Made by a program: the position numbers and the translations under genes. A stretch of DNA of 64,000 nt, taken from positions 1 through 64,000 of the forward strand of contig JAKUCV010007488.1 in the NCBI GenBank assembly GCA_028386065.3, given 5' to 3'. The notes beneath the pieces are model-generated. The model searched no databases. It was not told where the DNA came from and worked only from the letters and a program-made list of their open reading frames with translations. Shown piece after piece: positions 45,977-58,738 of the stretch. Numbering within the stretch: the stretch's first letter is position 1; the number at the start of each line of letters is the position of its first letter. The stretch comes from Turnera subulata. Its lineage: Eukaryota; Streptophyta; Magnoliopsida; Malpighiales; Passifloraceae.

Positions 45977-47390
45977 ATTGGTTAAATCCCAAGTACAATC
46001 CTGGTATGTCCAAAGAATAGAATCAGCTCAATAAGATTCGAAACAGAAATTCCAGTAACAATCAGAAATTGATGGGTCAATAAGAAATGAAGCAAGTTTT
46101 TGTTTTTCGTCTTAAAAAACGAAACTTTTTTGCGGTTACAAGTGAATACTGACCAGAGTAAACGTTTATTGCAACTTTTGTAAGTGATTCAAATTTGAAC
46201 ACGTCAAAAAATCAGTCCGGAGTCCGGGCGATTCTTACAACATTAGCCCAAGAAAGTTACAATCTTTGGATAAACATGACACTGATTACATGCAAGAATG
46301 CTTTTTTCTTTTACTTCTTCTCGTTTAGACAAAACAAAACAGTCTTTATTGACGAAAATGTTCGATATTTGGTTATGTTTTTGCCTGGTGGCAGAAGAAG
46401 AGTGTATATTATACTACTTACATGGTCAAGAAGATGGATTGGTTTTGGTACAAGAAATATTACAAAACAAGAAGGGAGAATACAAATATCAAAAGAAGAG
46501 GAAAGAAACAAAGCAAAAGCAGATAATGAATTAATTAATGTACCTGGTATACGTTCTTGAAAGATGGTTACAGGAAATGAAGAGGTGTCGACGATTGGGA
46601 GAGAAGAAGAGTCCTTTTGGTGGCAAACAAAAGAGGTGTTATGATGAAAAGGTTAAGTAAGGACCACAGCTGATGGAAAAAAAAGTGGCTGTTTGTGGCT
46701 GAGCCAGTGTTGAGTGATGATTTTTTACCACAAAGAAAGGGTGTAAAATAAAAATTGTTGCTTTGCTATGGTGAAGAAGACAAAGGAAGAGGTGGTGCTA
46801 GATGTTATGTATAGTAATAATCTGTTGAGGCTCGACTTAGGTGAGATTTATGTGCAAATTTTTGAGCTTGTTGGGCCAGCTGTGAACATATATAGATACT
46901 TTTTCAACGAATGGAGGATGATTGTTTCTTGTCTCACAATCACTCTAGATTCTGATTACATTATAATATACTCCTATTTAAGAACAAGATTTTAAAGAAA
47001 AATATGCTAATTAAGTTGGTTTGCCCTCAAAAAGTTGGTTTGTTTATTTATATATTCGGAGGAGGAAGAGGTATATTTCTTGATGTGTTGGTCTAAAAGA
47101 TTTTGAGAACATGTAATACGGATAAAAAGGCTCCTTGTCCAGCAACATAGTTAAGAAATACAAAAATGTTCAACTCCTGAAAGCAATTTGTGTGCTAATT
47201 TCATGGCCAAACTGGGTAGTAGGCAGATGAATAGCATCAAGGAATGGGTTTACACCAAATTATGCTACAAATGCATCAGGACCTCCTTTTGACTCTTTAT
47301 TTTATTTTTTATCTAAATCTAATAAATTACGACATTGAATTCACATCTTTTTTTTTTATTTCGAGAAATCTAAAAGTAAGCTGCTACGAT
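45977..47390. other. SGS3 upstream region
   Basis: Probably contains an SGS3 5' UTR exon and intron (the leader near 45977-46020 lies next to a possible acceptor). I see no other gene. Small ORFs at 46195-46560 lack known domains. Confidence 0.4.
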
Positions 47391-47713
47391 CGTATTATGC
47401 ATTATGGGTGTCAAGTCGTTTGATGCCGTTTGATTATATTTGTTTATCAGAAACGCATGGTATGGTATTAACCAATGTGGGGTTGGTCCAAGTGGTAAGC
47501 GACTTGGTTCCGCTTAAGCCAGGTCTCGGGTTCGAGTCCTCGTGTACGCAGAAAATTCCTATTGGGAGACTCACCCACCATATCCACGTGCGCGACGCGG
47601 GTCGACCGGATTAGTCGGGGCAAAGCTTCGGATACCGGATGAGAAAAAAAAAACCAAAAAAAAAAAAAAGAAACGCATCGTATTATGCATTATGGGTGTC
47701 AAGTCTTTTGATG
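47391..47713 (+). repeat. 35-bp direct repeats enclosing a SINE
   Basis: cgtattatgcattatgggtg plus tcaagtcNtttgatgc is present at 47391-47425 and again at 47679-47713, 288 bp apart. Confidence 0.85.
47464..47668 (+). mobile_element. tRNA-derived SINE
   Basis: A-box-like GGTCCAAGTGGTAAG at about 47484-47498 and B box GGGTTCGAGTCC at 47528-47539, followed by a tRNA-unrelated body and a poly(A) tail (47643-47669). Flanks agaaacgcatggtat (47449-47463) and agaaacgcatcgtat (47669-47683) are a 15-bp TSD with one mismatch. The tRNA-like head does not close an acceptor stem, so it is not a tRNA gene. Confidence 0.88.
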
Positions 47714-49347
47714 CATCTTTTGTTTAACTAGAATATCATATGATGAAATCAATCCTTATGTATAAAATCATTTCGGGTCTCATATTATTGTATATGACAA
47801 TTTTGTACAGAAATTCATTGAGCATATATTTATATGGAAAAATATCTAAAAATTTTCATGATAAACTCCACTTACTAATCACATGATTAAATTGCTCTTC
47901 CAAGATGATGCCACGAATGTCAACTTTACGATAGGACCCAGTTCAAAAAAGAAAAATCACCGAGAGACTAAAGCACTAAATACTACTACAACGCCACAAT
48001 TTTTTTTTTTTTGGGTAATAGCGAATCCATCACACAGATTCTTTCATGAATGCAACTTGTAAATATTTCCCATAAGGTAACTTTTCTCAACCTACTACCC
48101 TATTTGGCTGATTATATCGTCTAATTTACAAGCCTTTTTCACTTTTTTGTGAACAGAATTTCAAGTAGATATTATTCGTTAAAAAAGCTAAAAATTCACA
48201 ATAATTTCCATAACAATCCATCCAGTTTTAATTGCCTAACCCCACCTTCACTTGACCAAAATACTCTTTCGTTTGTAGTCGCCATTGCAGCAACCTCAGT
48301 CACTTTCTCCATGGGTTGCCTTGTTTCTCTGTAGCCATTTGTGGTTTTAACTCCATCACCATCCCCTCTCTACCCCCCTTGACCTTGTTTTTATCGTAGT
48401 AATAGACATGGCTACTACCATGAGTTCTTTCTTGTAGGCAAGAGAGTTAATTTGCCACTACCCTCAAAGAAACCCACATTGGCATGCACTGTATATACTC
48501 TCCTTTCTCCATCTTGAGCCACTACAACTTTTGTTAAGGGCCATGTTTTCTCTTCTTGAATGCAATCTTTAAGAGGAACCATTTTTATGTTTTTGTTTAC
48601 TTGGATACAGATTGAGAGCATATAGCCGCGGTCCTTTCCTGACAACTGAGGTCTGAATCTTACCTTACCTACTCTTCTGTTCAATGTACTTGAAAAGCAT
48701 CTATTTTTCTTTTCGAAAAGTAAAGTGTTTTTTTTTTTCACTTCCAAAAGGAAAAAGAACGAAAAAATTGCATAGAAATTTGTTTGCAGCCATTGTGTGT
48801 CAATTTTTTTGTAACCGACTTGTCTATTCGACCCACAAATGTAAGATGTATACTAGCACTACTTGTTTATGGCAAGTGCTCTAGTATGATATACTTTACT
48901 AAGACCCATTTTCCTTATAAATGGTATATTGAGTTGTAGGTCAGTAGTTTTCCCTTTTCTGAATAAAAAAATTATAAAAATATATAGGAGGCACAACTTT
49001 ATTTCCTTTCTAGATTATATTTCATTTGTTGATGAGATGGAAATAAAAGTGTAATCATCTTTATGAAAACAAATGGATTTTTATTCCATAGATGAAAAAA
49101 AAAAAAAAGAATTAGTAGCGCTCCCCATTTGTTCATGGGTTCGGTGATGAAGGTTAGAGACTAAAGAGGCATGCAATCCATTTTATGTTCTAATTCTTAG
49201 GTATCTTCTTTAAGAAAAACTCAAGATTTAAGATACTAATTCTTGTCCATTTGATTTATTTCTTGTAGTGCAAATAACTTTTTATGAGATCATTGGCTTC
49301 ATCAAACTTTGGCGAGAAGTAAAAGAACGTTATTGAGAATATACGAT
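47714..49347. other. Intergenic, AT-rich
   Basis: No recognised gene. An unassigned 110-codon minus-strand ORF lies at 48415-48747 (see rejected items). Confidence 0.4.
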
Positions 49348-49426
49348 ATGAAGAAAAGGGGCCCCTGTTACCACTGTGGCGTTGAACGTGAGCTCTCCAC
49401 TCTCTTATTCATCGTTTTCATTGGCA

Positions 49427-49463
<37 letters not shown>

Positions 49464-52400
49464 GTTATGCAATAGAAGTATCCTTTATAAGCGTATAACC
49501 TACACCGTATCTCTCTTATTTAGTCTCAAAACCAGAAGGCTTGATTGCCCAACGTAACATGCATGTTTGTGTTTTTTTTTTTGTCAATTACAAAGCGAGG
49601 CATCTAAACTACCTAAACTATCCCTACCCGATCCTAACCCAAATTAATTCTAAACACCCCCACCCGGACTCGAACCCGGGTGGCCTCCGTGGCCGGAGGA
49701 CTTGATGCCAACCCGACCAAGAGGTCGATGGCAACATGCATGTTTGTGTTATGTTTCTGGTTTTGTGGAACATAAAGAGAATAGTTTTTCAATAGTGTGT
49801 TATATGGTAGGATTAATGATTTAATTGTTCAATATCTCGCTATGTTTTTAATGGACTTTAAACTAAATCATTATTGGGGTCTAACAAATTGGTATGCAAT
49901 TGAGTAACATGCTTGTTTGTGTCATATAATTGATTTTATTCTTTCTCGTATCGATGGCCGGGGATACTCTTCTAGTATATATATAAAAAAACTGATTTTA
50001 TTAAAGGGAAGGTATTTCTTACAAGTCGATCATCCCGAAATTATTCTTTCTTTTTGTCAACTCCAATTTGTAGTTCTACTATTTCTTCATTTTTCTTGTG
50101 TTGTACAATCCTCTTCGTATCTTTTAAAACCTCCAACCTAAAATGTACCATATTAGCAAGGCTGTCAAAATCGGCCGGACTAGTTGGTGCAACCAAGTTA
50201 ATAGAGAAGCAAAGACTTTTTGGTTTTTAAGTTCTTTAAAACATGATATCTCAAAAATTGGGTTGAATCAGCGTGTTTTGTCTAATTTTGGGTGAACGGA
50301 CCTTGGTTTTTACGAGTTGATATGAACTTTTTTTAAAAAATTAAGATTATTTATTAATAATCCAACATTAATACAATTGAGTACTTATGTATAAACACTA
50401 GCATAACACCTATAAAACCATCAATAGAAATTAAAACGTTAGTCCTTGTTTAAAAACTCGAACATAATATAAGTTTTTAAGTTTTATCACATCTTTATTA
50501 AAAGAATCATTAAACTATTAATCGAACTTTTTCTACTCTCTCATTTATATACATACATGATCAAATTATAGTCATTCATATACCATTACGATGAACATAA
50601 ATAAAAATTTAATATATATAGACAAAATATCAAACAATATGTCGATTATTTGAAGAGAAGACTAAGCAAGCGACAAGGATCAGTTCAAATGGGAAAGGGG
50701 GATGAGACGATGCGAGCAACAATAACATAATGTCACAATGCAAGCAACGATGACATAATGCCATATAATGCAAGAAGAAGCTTAAAAGCGTGCGGAATTT
50801 TTTAAAATATCGTAGATTGTTCTACCATATGTAAGAATTGTGTATGTATGGAAAAATTTTTGAGCAATTAATCTCCATCATTACATCGTAGAAGAAGATT
50901 ATGCATGCACAATCCTCGACAGGAGTTGTATAGCCTACATATAGGGAAAGCACCCCTCATGTGTTATCGTACAAGCACAGTTGCTTTACCATAATATTCA
51001 AGCAAACTGACCTAATTTTGGTGAAAGCATCTAAGTTCCAAAACACACGAGGCATTTCTAAAGTCATAGTCCATGAATTGTAGCTTAAGTGGCATTGAGA
51101 TTGTCATCAAGGTCGAAGATCTCGAGTTCGTTTCGACCTTGAGTTCGAGTCCCAGTCGTAGCCTATAAAACCAAAAAAAATCTAAATCTGTGACACTTAA
51201 GTCTAAAACTGTGACATTAATTCTCTTAGTTTCATGCTAATTTTCTTGTTAGAATAAAAACTTAGATGAGATATTAACATCTATACATATACATAGTAAG
51301 TCAAATACAACTAGAAATAGAATTTTTCCTCCCAATTTAAGAATTATTTGAAAAGAAAACAAAATAGGCAACAAATATCAATAAATAACAAGAAAAGGGA
51401 TCGACGAAGAAGCAAAGGGTGAGGAATGAACCAGATAAAGTAAGAAGAACCAAAAGGTAAGGAATGGACCAGATAAAGTAAGCAACAAAGATCAATTGAT
51501 GATGAGAAAAAGGATCGGCAAGAAGCCTAGGTGCTCATTTTGTTTGAGCTTTTAGCTTAATGTTTCTGTTCAGTGGCCGTAGTTATTGGCAAAAACTTCT
51601 TGAATCGTTTTAAGGGTAAAGATAGTTCAAAGAGAATAAGCAACAACAAGATCAATTGATGATGAGAGAAAGGATCAGCAAGAAGCTAAGGGTAAAGATA
51701 GTTCAAAGAGAATAAACAACAAAAACATCAATTGATAATGATAGAAGGGATCAATAAAGAAGCAGAGGTACGAGATCGGAGTAAAAGTAGAGGATGATAA
51801 TGCAAACTTTGTTGATTTCGTGCTAATTCCTTAATTTGAATGAAGAGGTAGATGGGTACTAATTAAGGTCTACATATTAAGAGATTGACAATGATTTTGG
51901 AACTATTGGCAATAACATATAGTATAATCGATAATGTATGCACTCATATACCATTAGAAAGAATTATATAAAACAAATTATTAACATAAGTGAACGGTGA
52001 TGCAATAATGTTTGACAAGATGACGAAGTAAGTTACAGGGATTAATTGATAATAAGGGAGAATTGAAGACAAAATGAGCAAAACCAACACTATTTTTGCT
52101 AATTCCATTGCTAGGACGAAGATGTAGAATATGCATTAGATTTTTGTTAAACTTTTAAACATTATAATACAACAATAACTCCCCTACCATGTTAAAGAAT
52201 CATTTCAATAAATTTAAGTTAATGGATGAAGACTAAAAAATAGTATATACTCTCAACAAGAGAGACAAATGCAATAGGATCTAATTAGTAGTGAGAGGTC
52301 GGCAATTATTCTGTCTGAGGCACCAAAATGGACACCCATATACCATAGGATAAAATAAAATAAATACTAACATAAGAAAGTATTGTGTTCCATGAGAAGG

Positions 52401-53398
52401 AGCAACTAGCAAGCATGTTTTAGTTTTCCCCATGACTACCCTATCAACATTTACTCCAAATACCACATCAGATGAATAGTTAAAGAGATAGTCTTCAAAG
52501 TTCTTTTCTTTAGAGTCAAATCAAGTTCCATTCATCAAACTGAGTTAGGGATCAAAGACACCTGATGATTATGATTTCATTATTGTATTATAAATGGGTC
52601 AGGGACTCCACTCTGGCGAAATGGACCACCTGAGAAGCCAGTGCTGTGTAATGCATGTGGATCAAGATATAGGATAAGAGGAACACTTGAAAACTATGCT
52701 CCTATGCATACAAAACTGCCAGTTATTACTCACAGAGATCCAAAGATACTCAAAATTGAAGAAGGATTCGAAGAAGGTTAGACTCTATAATTGCCTTTCA
52801 TTTTAATTACCATATGAGACTGGTTATAATTACTGAGTTATGGGTCATCAAAGAGAATGCAAGAAGGGAAAATGGAGGTACAGAATTAACACAGAAAGCT
52901 TGTGACTGCTCAGGACTGATAGAGCTATATGTTTTGCAGGTCAAGTCGAAAGACATGCATGGAACCCTCCCATTCCTTCCCAGAAGAAACAGAGGTCTTT
53001 CCAGAATCACCAGAGTCTTACACCTATACAAATGCTCCAAAGGGAATTTGGGAATATACTGAAGTATCAGTGTGTCTCCTTCTTCAAAGAAACTGCAGAG
53101 GATGTGCTCATCTTCAAGAAAAATAACCTACAAGTACAGGGTAATGAAATAGGTGTTGGCATTGTTCGTCTCAAGCCAAGCACTACTAGTAAGGGAAAGA
53201 AGGCATGTGAAGCAAAGTCTTCATTGCAGGATCGTGAGGCAGCTGGTCCAAAAGGACCTTCAATCCAACCTTTACGCAGGTTAGTGGCTACCATTTTGTC
53301 AACTTTGCATTGAAGCTTAATTATATGCTTAAACTTTTCACAATGTGACTCCTTTTTCAAGCAGGGGACGAGGAAGACCGAAGACTCGCACCACCTAA
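49348..53398 (+). CDS. Short GATA26-like zinc-finger protein with AT-hook-like tail
   Basis: Exons 49348..49387, 52603..52776, 52940..53279 and 53365..53398 (195 aa); all four join in frame. The first exon gives [13 protein letters not shown], the second completes a plant GATA finger ([22 protein letters not shown]2CX18CX2C). Exon 3 aligns loosely with the middle of GATA26/27 proteins (PSQKKQRSF, then a helix, [28 protein letters not shown]). Exon 4 adds [11 protein letters not shown], an AT-hook core (RGRP) at the extreme C-terminus. Arabidopsis GATA26/27 are over twice this length. Presumed nuclear transcription regulator. Intron 1 is 3.2 kb and contains at least two SINEs. It may be a degenerating gene or a real short paralogue. 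Confidence 0.75.
49429..49463 (+). repeat. (TTA)n microsatellite
   Basis: About eleven TTA units in GATA intron 1. Confidence 0.95.
49574..49732 (-). mobile_element. tRNA-derived SINE, minus strand, in GATA intron 1
   Basis: On the minus strand it starts GCCATCGACCTCTTGGTCGG, has the B box GGGTTCGAGTCC (49670-49681) and ends in a poly(A) (plus-strand T-run after 49571). A perfect 18-bp TSD, aacatgcatgtttgtgtt, is at 49556-49573 and 49733-49750. Confidence 0.92.
51073..51180 (+). mobile_element. SINE-like element in GATA intron 1
   Basis: A-box-like TAGCTTAAGTGGCATTG at about 51080-51096, B-box AGTTCGAGTCC at about 51141-51151, then CCTATAAAACC and an A-run ending near 51180. I could not define a TSD, so limits are approximate. 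Confidence 0.65.
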
Positions 53399-54311
53399 TT
53401 CTATCTTGTCCGAAAAGTTCCTCTTTGACATCAAAACCATCAGGATGCCATGCTCCAGAACAGAACAACTCTATTCTGTGGCGCTAAAGATGCTGCAGCT
53501 TGTTCTAGTTAATAAATTGAAACTAAAGACTTGTTTCTGCTCTGTGGTAGCTAGAGTCAAATTAAAGCATATCCATCCATAATTAGCTCAGGATTTACAA
53601 AATTGACTGATTTCAGATTATAGACTAATCATGGCATGACAATTATGAATATTTCATAACTCTATCATCCTTCAAACTTTATAATCACAAATTATACCAT
53701 ATGTGGAAATTTTCTTCTTTTGTTTACCCAATTATAAGATGTCCTCTAGTCTAACCGAAGCATCTCATCATGTCTTCATCCGGACTAGTCCTGACCAAGA
53801 TTGTTAAACCTGGACCGGTAATTGACTCAATTGAGCTATTGGACCACAATTTTCTCAGACTAACCGTGGTCAAATCTTGGTTCAACCGGCTAATTTTCGT
53901 AAGAGGGTTAACTCGAAAAAAATTTTCGTAAGAGGGTTAGACCGACCAGACTGGTCCGGGTTTGAAAATACCAGTCTGGACCGTCTTGGATGTTTTGAAG
54001 TGGCCCTTTCGGCATTTAACTTGGGCCGATATTAAGCCCATAAATAATGAGTTTCTTTAGTTTTCTAAAGCGGAATATTGGGCCAATCCTCTATTTGTCT
54101 GGCTTTCAAATTGGGCTGGAGTGAGAAGCCCGCAACTACCTGTTCTCGTTAGCCTGTCTCCGTCACCGACAGTGATCTTTGGTTTGCTTCGCTCACACTC
54201 ACAGTCACACTCCCTCCGCCCCCTACCTCACCCACCACCACCACCACCTCCCCTCAAATCCGCCGCTACCAATTATTCTTCTCTCTCGTTGTCGCTTCTC
54301 CTTCTTCCTCC
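53399..54311. other. Intergenic, promoter side of the TMEM87-like gene
   Basis: Contains a close direct repeat of attttcgtaagagggtta (about 53892-53909 and 53921-53938) and a pyrimidine-rich 5' UTR for the next gene (54180-54310). No other gene. Confidence 0.5.
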
Positions 54312-56550
54312 ATGGATATTCGATTCCTGTCCAGATCCAGACCTAATCCGCCCCAAAAACTCGTCATTCTCTGCTTCACATTACTATCATTTCTAATCGC
54401 TATCAAATCCGCCCACGCTTCCATCCACATCTACAACAACCAGCCTTTCACCGAAGTTGGCAACTCTTTCCTCCTCTCCGGCGGCAGCGAAGGCCTCCTC
54501 TCCGCCTCTAGCTCCCGCAATGCCGCCTCCACCTCCTTCATCCGGTAACCTAACCGCCCGCGCCATCATCGTTGTTCGCTTCCTACTCCCTCTCTCTCTT
54601 ATTTTGTCTTTTAGTAAAGGATTTTGAATTTTGGTTTGAAATGTGACAGATTCGAGAAGATTACGTTCTGGCGGACGAAGGAGGCGGCGGAGGAGCACTC
54701 CGAGATGGAGCAGAGCTCCGGCCTGGTCCAGGTCGTGATCTTCGAGGCGGCCGACCGGAACAACATCGGCGGCTCGGCTTACGGCGGCCAGAGATCGATC
54801 TGCTGCACTCCCGATCTCGCGAAGATGCAAGGGTGCAAGCAAGGGGAGGTTATCCGGAAAGCTTCCGCCACCGACGCGGCGTGGCCCGTCGTTTTGAACG
54901 TTCAGTTCGGCGGGAACTACCAGGAGGCGGTTATGGAAGACACGGTGGTTAACGTCACCAAGGAAGGTATGTACAATCTGTTCTTCTTCGCGTGTGATCC
55001 GAAGCTCAAGGGGTTAGTTATGAGCGGGAAAACGGTGTGGAAGAATCCAGACGGTTACTTGCCCGGGAGGATGGCTCCGTTGATGAAGTTTTACGTGATA
55101 ATGTCGCTTGCTTATATGATTCTCGCCATGGTTTGGTTCGCGCAGTACGCGAGGTTCTGGAAAGATGTGCTGCAGCTGCAGCATTGTGTGGCGGTTGTGA
55201 TTGGTCTGGGGTTGTTTGAGATGCTGCTCTGGTATGCTGATTATGCCAATTTCAATCGGACCGGAATGCGGCCGGTGGCGATCACCACCTGGGTCGTGAC
55301 GGTTGGTGCGGTGAGGAAGACGGTCTCAAGGCTCCTGGTGCTTTGTGTGGCTATGGGGTATGGTGTTGTGAGGCCTACTCTTGGTGGACTTACCTCCAAG
55401 GTGATTCTTCTCGGGGTTACTTACTTTCTGGCTTCAGAATTGCTCAATGTGACGGAGTATGTAGGGACTATCAGTGACTTTTCGGGGAGGGCGAGACTGC
55501 TTCTCGTGCTTCCTGATGCGTTTCTGGATGCGTTCTTGATATTGTGGATTTTTACATCTCTTTCAAGAACATTGGAGCAGTTGCAGGTTAAAAGAAGTGC
55601 TGTTAAGTTGGATATCTATAGGAAGTTCTCAAATGCTTTAGCTGCAATCGTTATTGCTTCTGTTGCTTGGATAGGTTATGAGGTATGTGTGTATTGAAAT
55701 GCGTTAATTTTCTTTTTGCTGCTATCTTCTAGTATTGTTGGGTAGCACTGGTTAGAGTTGAAGCTTGTTGCTTAGCTGACACTCACTGCCTGTCTGACTC
55801 TTCTAATAGCACATGCTTGTTAAAATTGAATACTTCTAGCATATAAGTTTATGGTGGTGACTTCTAATTGTGCTCGTTTATAGCTTATCATATGTCTGAT
55901 AGTGATATGCATTCTTTTCAGGTTTACTTCAAAGCAACAGACCCATTCAATGAGAAGTGGAAAAGTGCTTGGCTCATTACTGCTTTCTGGGACATTCTTG
56001 CATTTGTATTGCTCTGTGTTGTCTGCTATCTCTGGGCTCCTTCTCAAAGCTCTCAAAGGTGAAGTACATTCTTAAATTTTTCCAGCCAATGGAATGTTGT
56101 GGAAATTATAATGCTGATGTTGCCTGTATTATTTTATATTCTTGAAGTCTTTCTTGCACACAGAGACACCACCCCCACCCCCTCCTCCTCCATGTTATTT
56201 TGGAAAGAACTTGAATTTTCCTGAATGTCCCTAAGTTTTCAAACTCCCAAAACAAAAAAAAAAATGCCTGAAATGTTCTACAACTTTGGTGGATACTGAT
56301 TGCTGAACTTATTGATTTAATATTTGATAATGCAACCTGTCCATCACATCTCATACGTTGTTGCTGCCAAACATGTAGGTATGCCTACTCAGAAGAAGTA
56401 GGGGAAGAATTTAATGATGAAGAAGGACAGTCTCTAATGAGAGGGAAGCCAGAGGGTGATATTAATTTGGTTGAAAAGAAAGATAGGAATGTTGGAAATA
56501 CTGATGGTTTTGATCAAGAGGATGAGCCAGAAGAGGATAAACGAGAATAA
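54312..56550 (+). CDS. TMEM87 / lung seven-transmembrane receptor family (GOST) protein
   Basis: Exons 54312..54544, 54650..55682, 55922..56058 and 56379..56550 (524 aa), all GT-AG and in frame. A signal peptide ends near AHAS. It is followed by a lumenal GOLD-like domain rich in paired cysteines (RSICCTPDL, GCKQGE, FFACDP), then seven hydrophobic segments from about residue 260 (FYVIMSLAYMILAMVWF onward), and an acidic cytosolic tail (EEVGEEFNDEEGQ, DEPEEDKRE). Relatives are Golgi/endosomal membrane proteins in the GPR107/108-TMEM87 superfamily; plant members have been called candidate 7TM receptors. Exact function is not known from sequence. Confidence 0.93.
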
Positions 56551-57509
56551 TTACTTCAAGGAACATCCTTAGCCAACCATCTTCATGGAAACAAATTCAT
56601 TTCTACCGATTGAGCTCAAAGGATGATGGTCTGTTCTGCGGAAGTTTTTCCGTTGAGCTGTTACACTTCCACGTGGACTACGAAGTCATGAAAGTTTTGT
56701 TCTCATATGATCTTGCTTGATCACTTCAATGCAATAGCTTCCAGGTTTTTTTAACTCCTCGTATAATTATTTTCTGGGTGATAGTTCAAGTAACTTGAGA
56801 GGGTGGTTAGTCGTGGGATACTTACCCGGGGAATACATCATACACTGTAAAAGCAAGCTGAAAACAAAATCCGTCACATTGTGGTTGTTGAGTTGTGTAT
56901 CATATTATTTCTTTTATTCATTCTACATCGTCGTTGTTAGGTACTTTGATGCAATTGTGACATTTGAACGAGCTGAAACTGTAACTGCTGTACATTTATG
57001 TTGAACAATGTCTATTTCATAGATAATTTTGTTCATTCCTTGGTTCCCTGTTTCATTTTGTTGTACTTCACCCCTTTGCACGAAAGGAATACACTTGTTC
57101 GTAAGATAATATGTGAAGGTCTCAAAGATAGGAAGTAAGATTTTATATAATTATTTTAAAATTTTAAATTTAAATTAGCAGACATAAAAAAGTCCTGACA
57201 AATCTGGTTTTTATAGTGGACGAAAAATATTAGTGCCAAAGAACTTGTAGGAGAGATTGGAGCCAAAATATGAAGGTCTTACCATGGGAAAAATACATTT
57301 ATATATGGTAAACTCAATTGACTTAATTATTTACAGCGGAAATTTATTCGTTTTGAAAGCATATGGGATGTGCTCCGGAAAGATTATATTAGGCAGTTTT
57401 TATGTGATAGATTTTAAGTTTATAAATAAGGCATTTCTTCATTTCACACACAGAATTATACGGGGTTGCAGATTTCTCCTCATTTGGTATTAATCTATCC
57501 AGACAACCC
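56551..57509. other. Intergenic
   Basis: 3' UTR of the TMEM87-like gene and promoter side of the phytocyanin. No gene or repeat recognised. Confidence 0.5.
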
Positions 57510-57516
57510 TATATAA
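57510..57516 (+). promoter_or_regulatory. Probable TATA box of the interrupted phytocyanin gene
   Basis: TATATAA in CCCTATATAACAGG, 85 bp upstream of the ATG. The same CCTATATAACAG block precedes the phytocyanin at 63822. Confidence 0.6.
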
Positions 57517-57791
57517 CAGGAACCAATAGTTTTCATATTTCTTCATCAGCTTCACTTCACCCACTAGTCCAAATAGTAGCCTACCTTTGAAAAGATGGAT
57601 AGGGTGAGTTTCTGCTTAGTTTTTGCCATAACAGTGGTGCTGTGCCAGCTTTTTCAGTGCGATATTACAAATGCCACCACCTATGTTGTTGGGGATGACT
57701 TGGGCTGGACTGGAGATGTTAGTATGGAAACTTGGCCCAACGGCGAGAAATTTTATGCTGGCGATATTCTTGGTATACTTGCAATGATAAA

Positions 57792-58552
57792 TGAAACGCC
57801 CCGACCCGTATTTACCGTACACAGTAAACACGAGCCGGAACTGTGACAATCCAACCAAATAAGCTCAAGTATACAGTGTACACAACCATAATTCGGGCCC
57901 AACGGCCCAAAATAATAAACATCAATAATAACATATCCGGCCCATTGGCCCAATAATAATAAAAACAGTGCACAGCGGAAGACTTAAAGACTCACAAACA
58001 CTGTATGCGACACCAATGCAAATTATGGATCTAAGTCCTGTCCAAGGGATGACGTCGCAGCCTGTCTGGAATGCAACATACCTGAACCACAAATAACTCA
58101 ACCTACGGAATGAAAGCCCGCAGGTGAGGGGTGAGTCCGAAGTGCCCACCGGGTAAAACCCCATAAGCAAATATACATAAACAACAACCGTAAATTCCCA
58201 AGTCACATCACCAACATCTAACAAAGGTTCTCACGAACCTTAAATGACACACATGTGAACCAATAATACAATTCTTCTGCATTACGGGCGAGTCCGGTCC
58301 GGACCAGAAAATAACTAATACCCCCTTAGTTATTTTCCGGTGTGATTTTCCGAGAAATTCCGAAACCCAAAAAATACCAACTTAGGCCCGAAAAATCCAC
58401 GGAAAAATCACGAGCGCGGGAAAACTCTCGGTTTCGAAAAACGACTCCCGATTTACATTGAATTAATTACCCAAGATTAATTCAACAGTAAATCACGGTA
58501 AAAAGACTTTTACAGTCCGGTAAAAATCCAAATTTTTACTCGGGCTGTTACA
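57792..58552 (-). repeat. 3' LTR (left) of the Gypsy derivative
   Basis: Plus-strand ends TGAAACGCCCCG and CGGGCTGTTACA. Followed on the plus strand by the complement of the polypurine tract. Confidence 0.9.
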
Positions 58553-58696
58553 TTCTACCCCCCTTAAAAAGAATTTCGTCCCCGAAATTCCGTCTTATCC
58601 GTGGGTCCTACCACGATAGGATTCTGGCACACTCTACCAGGTGTCCAACCTCAACCCGAGATACCGCTTATACCCTTAAGCGACATCTCATCCGCT

Positions 58697-58704
58697 TATA
58701 AATA
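58697..58704 (+). promoter_or_regulatory. TATA box of antisense ORF 1
   Basis: TATAAATA 42 bp upstream of the ATG at 58739. Confidence 0.5.
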
Positions 58705-58738
58705 CCAAACCTCATGACTGGCATACTCACACACAGTC

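Noticed and set aside
47480..47550. Possible tRNA gene
   Set aside because: A and B boxes are present but the acceptor stem does not pair, a poly(A) tail and TSD follow, so it is a SINE head.
48415..48747. 110-codon minus-strand ORF
   Set aside because: No recognised domain, AT-rich flanks, no clear promoter or splice partner; could be a remnant but I cannot support a gene.
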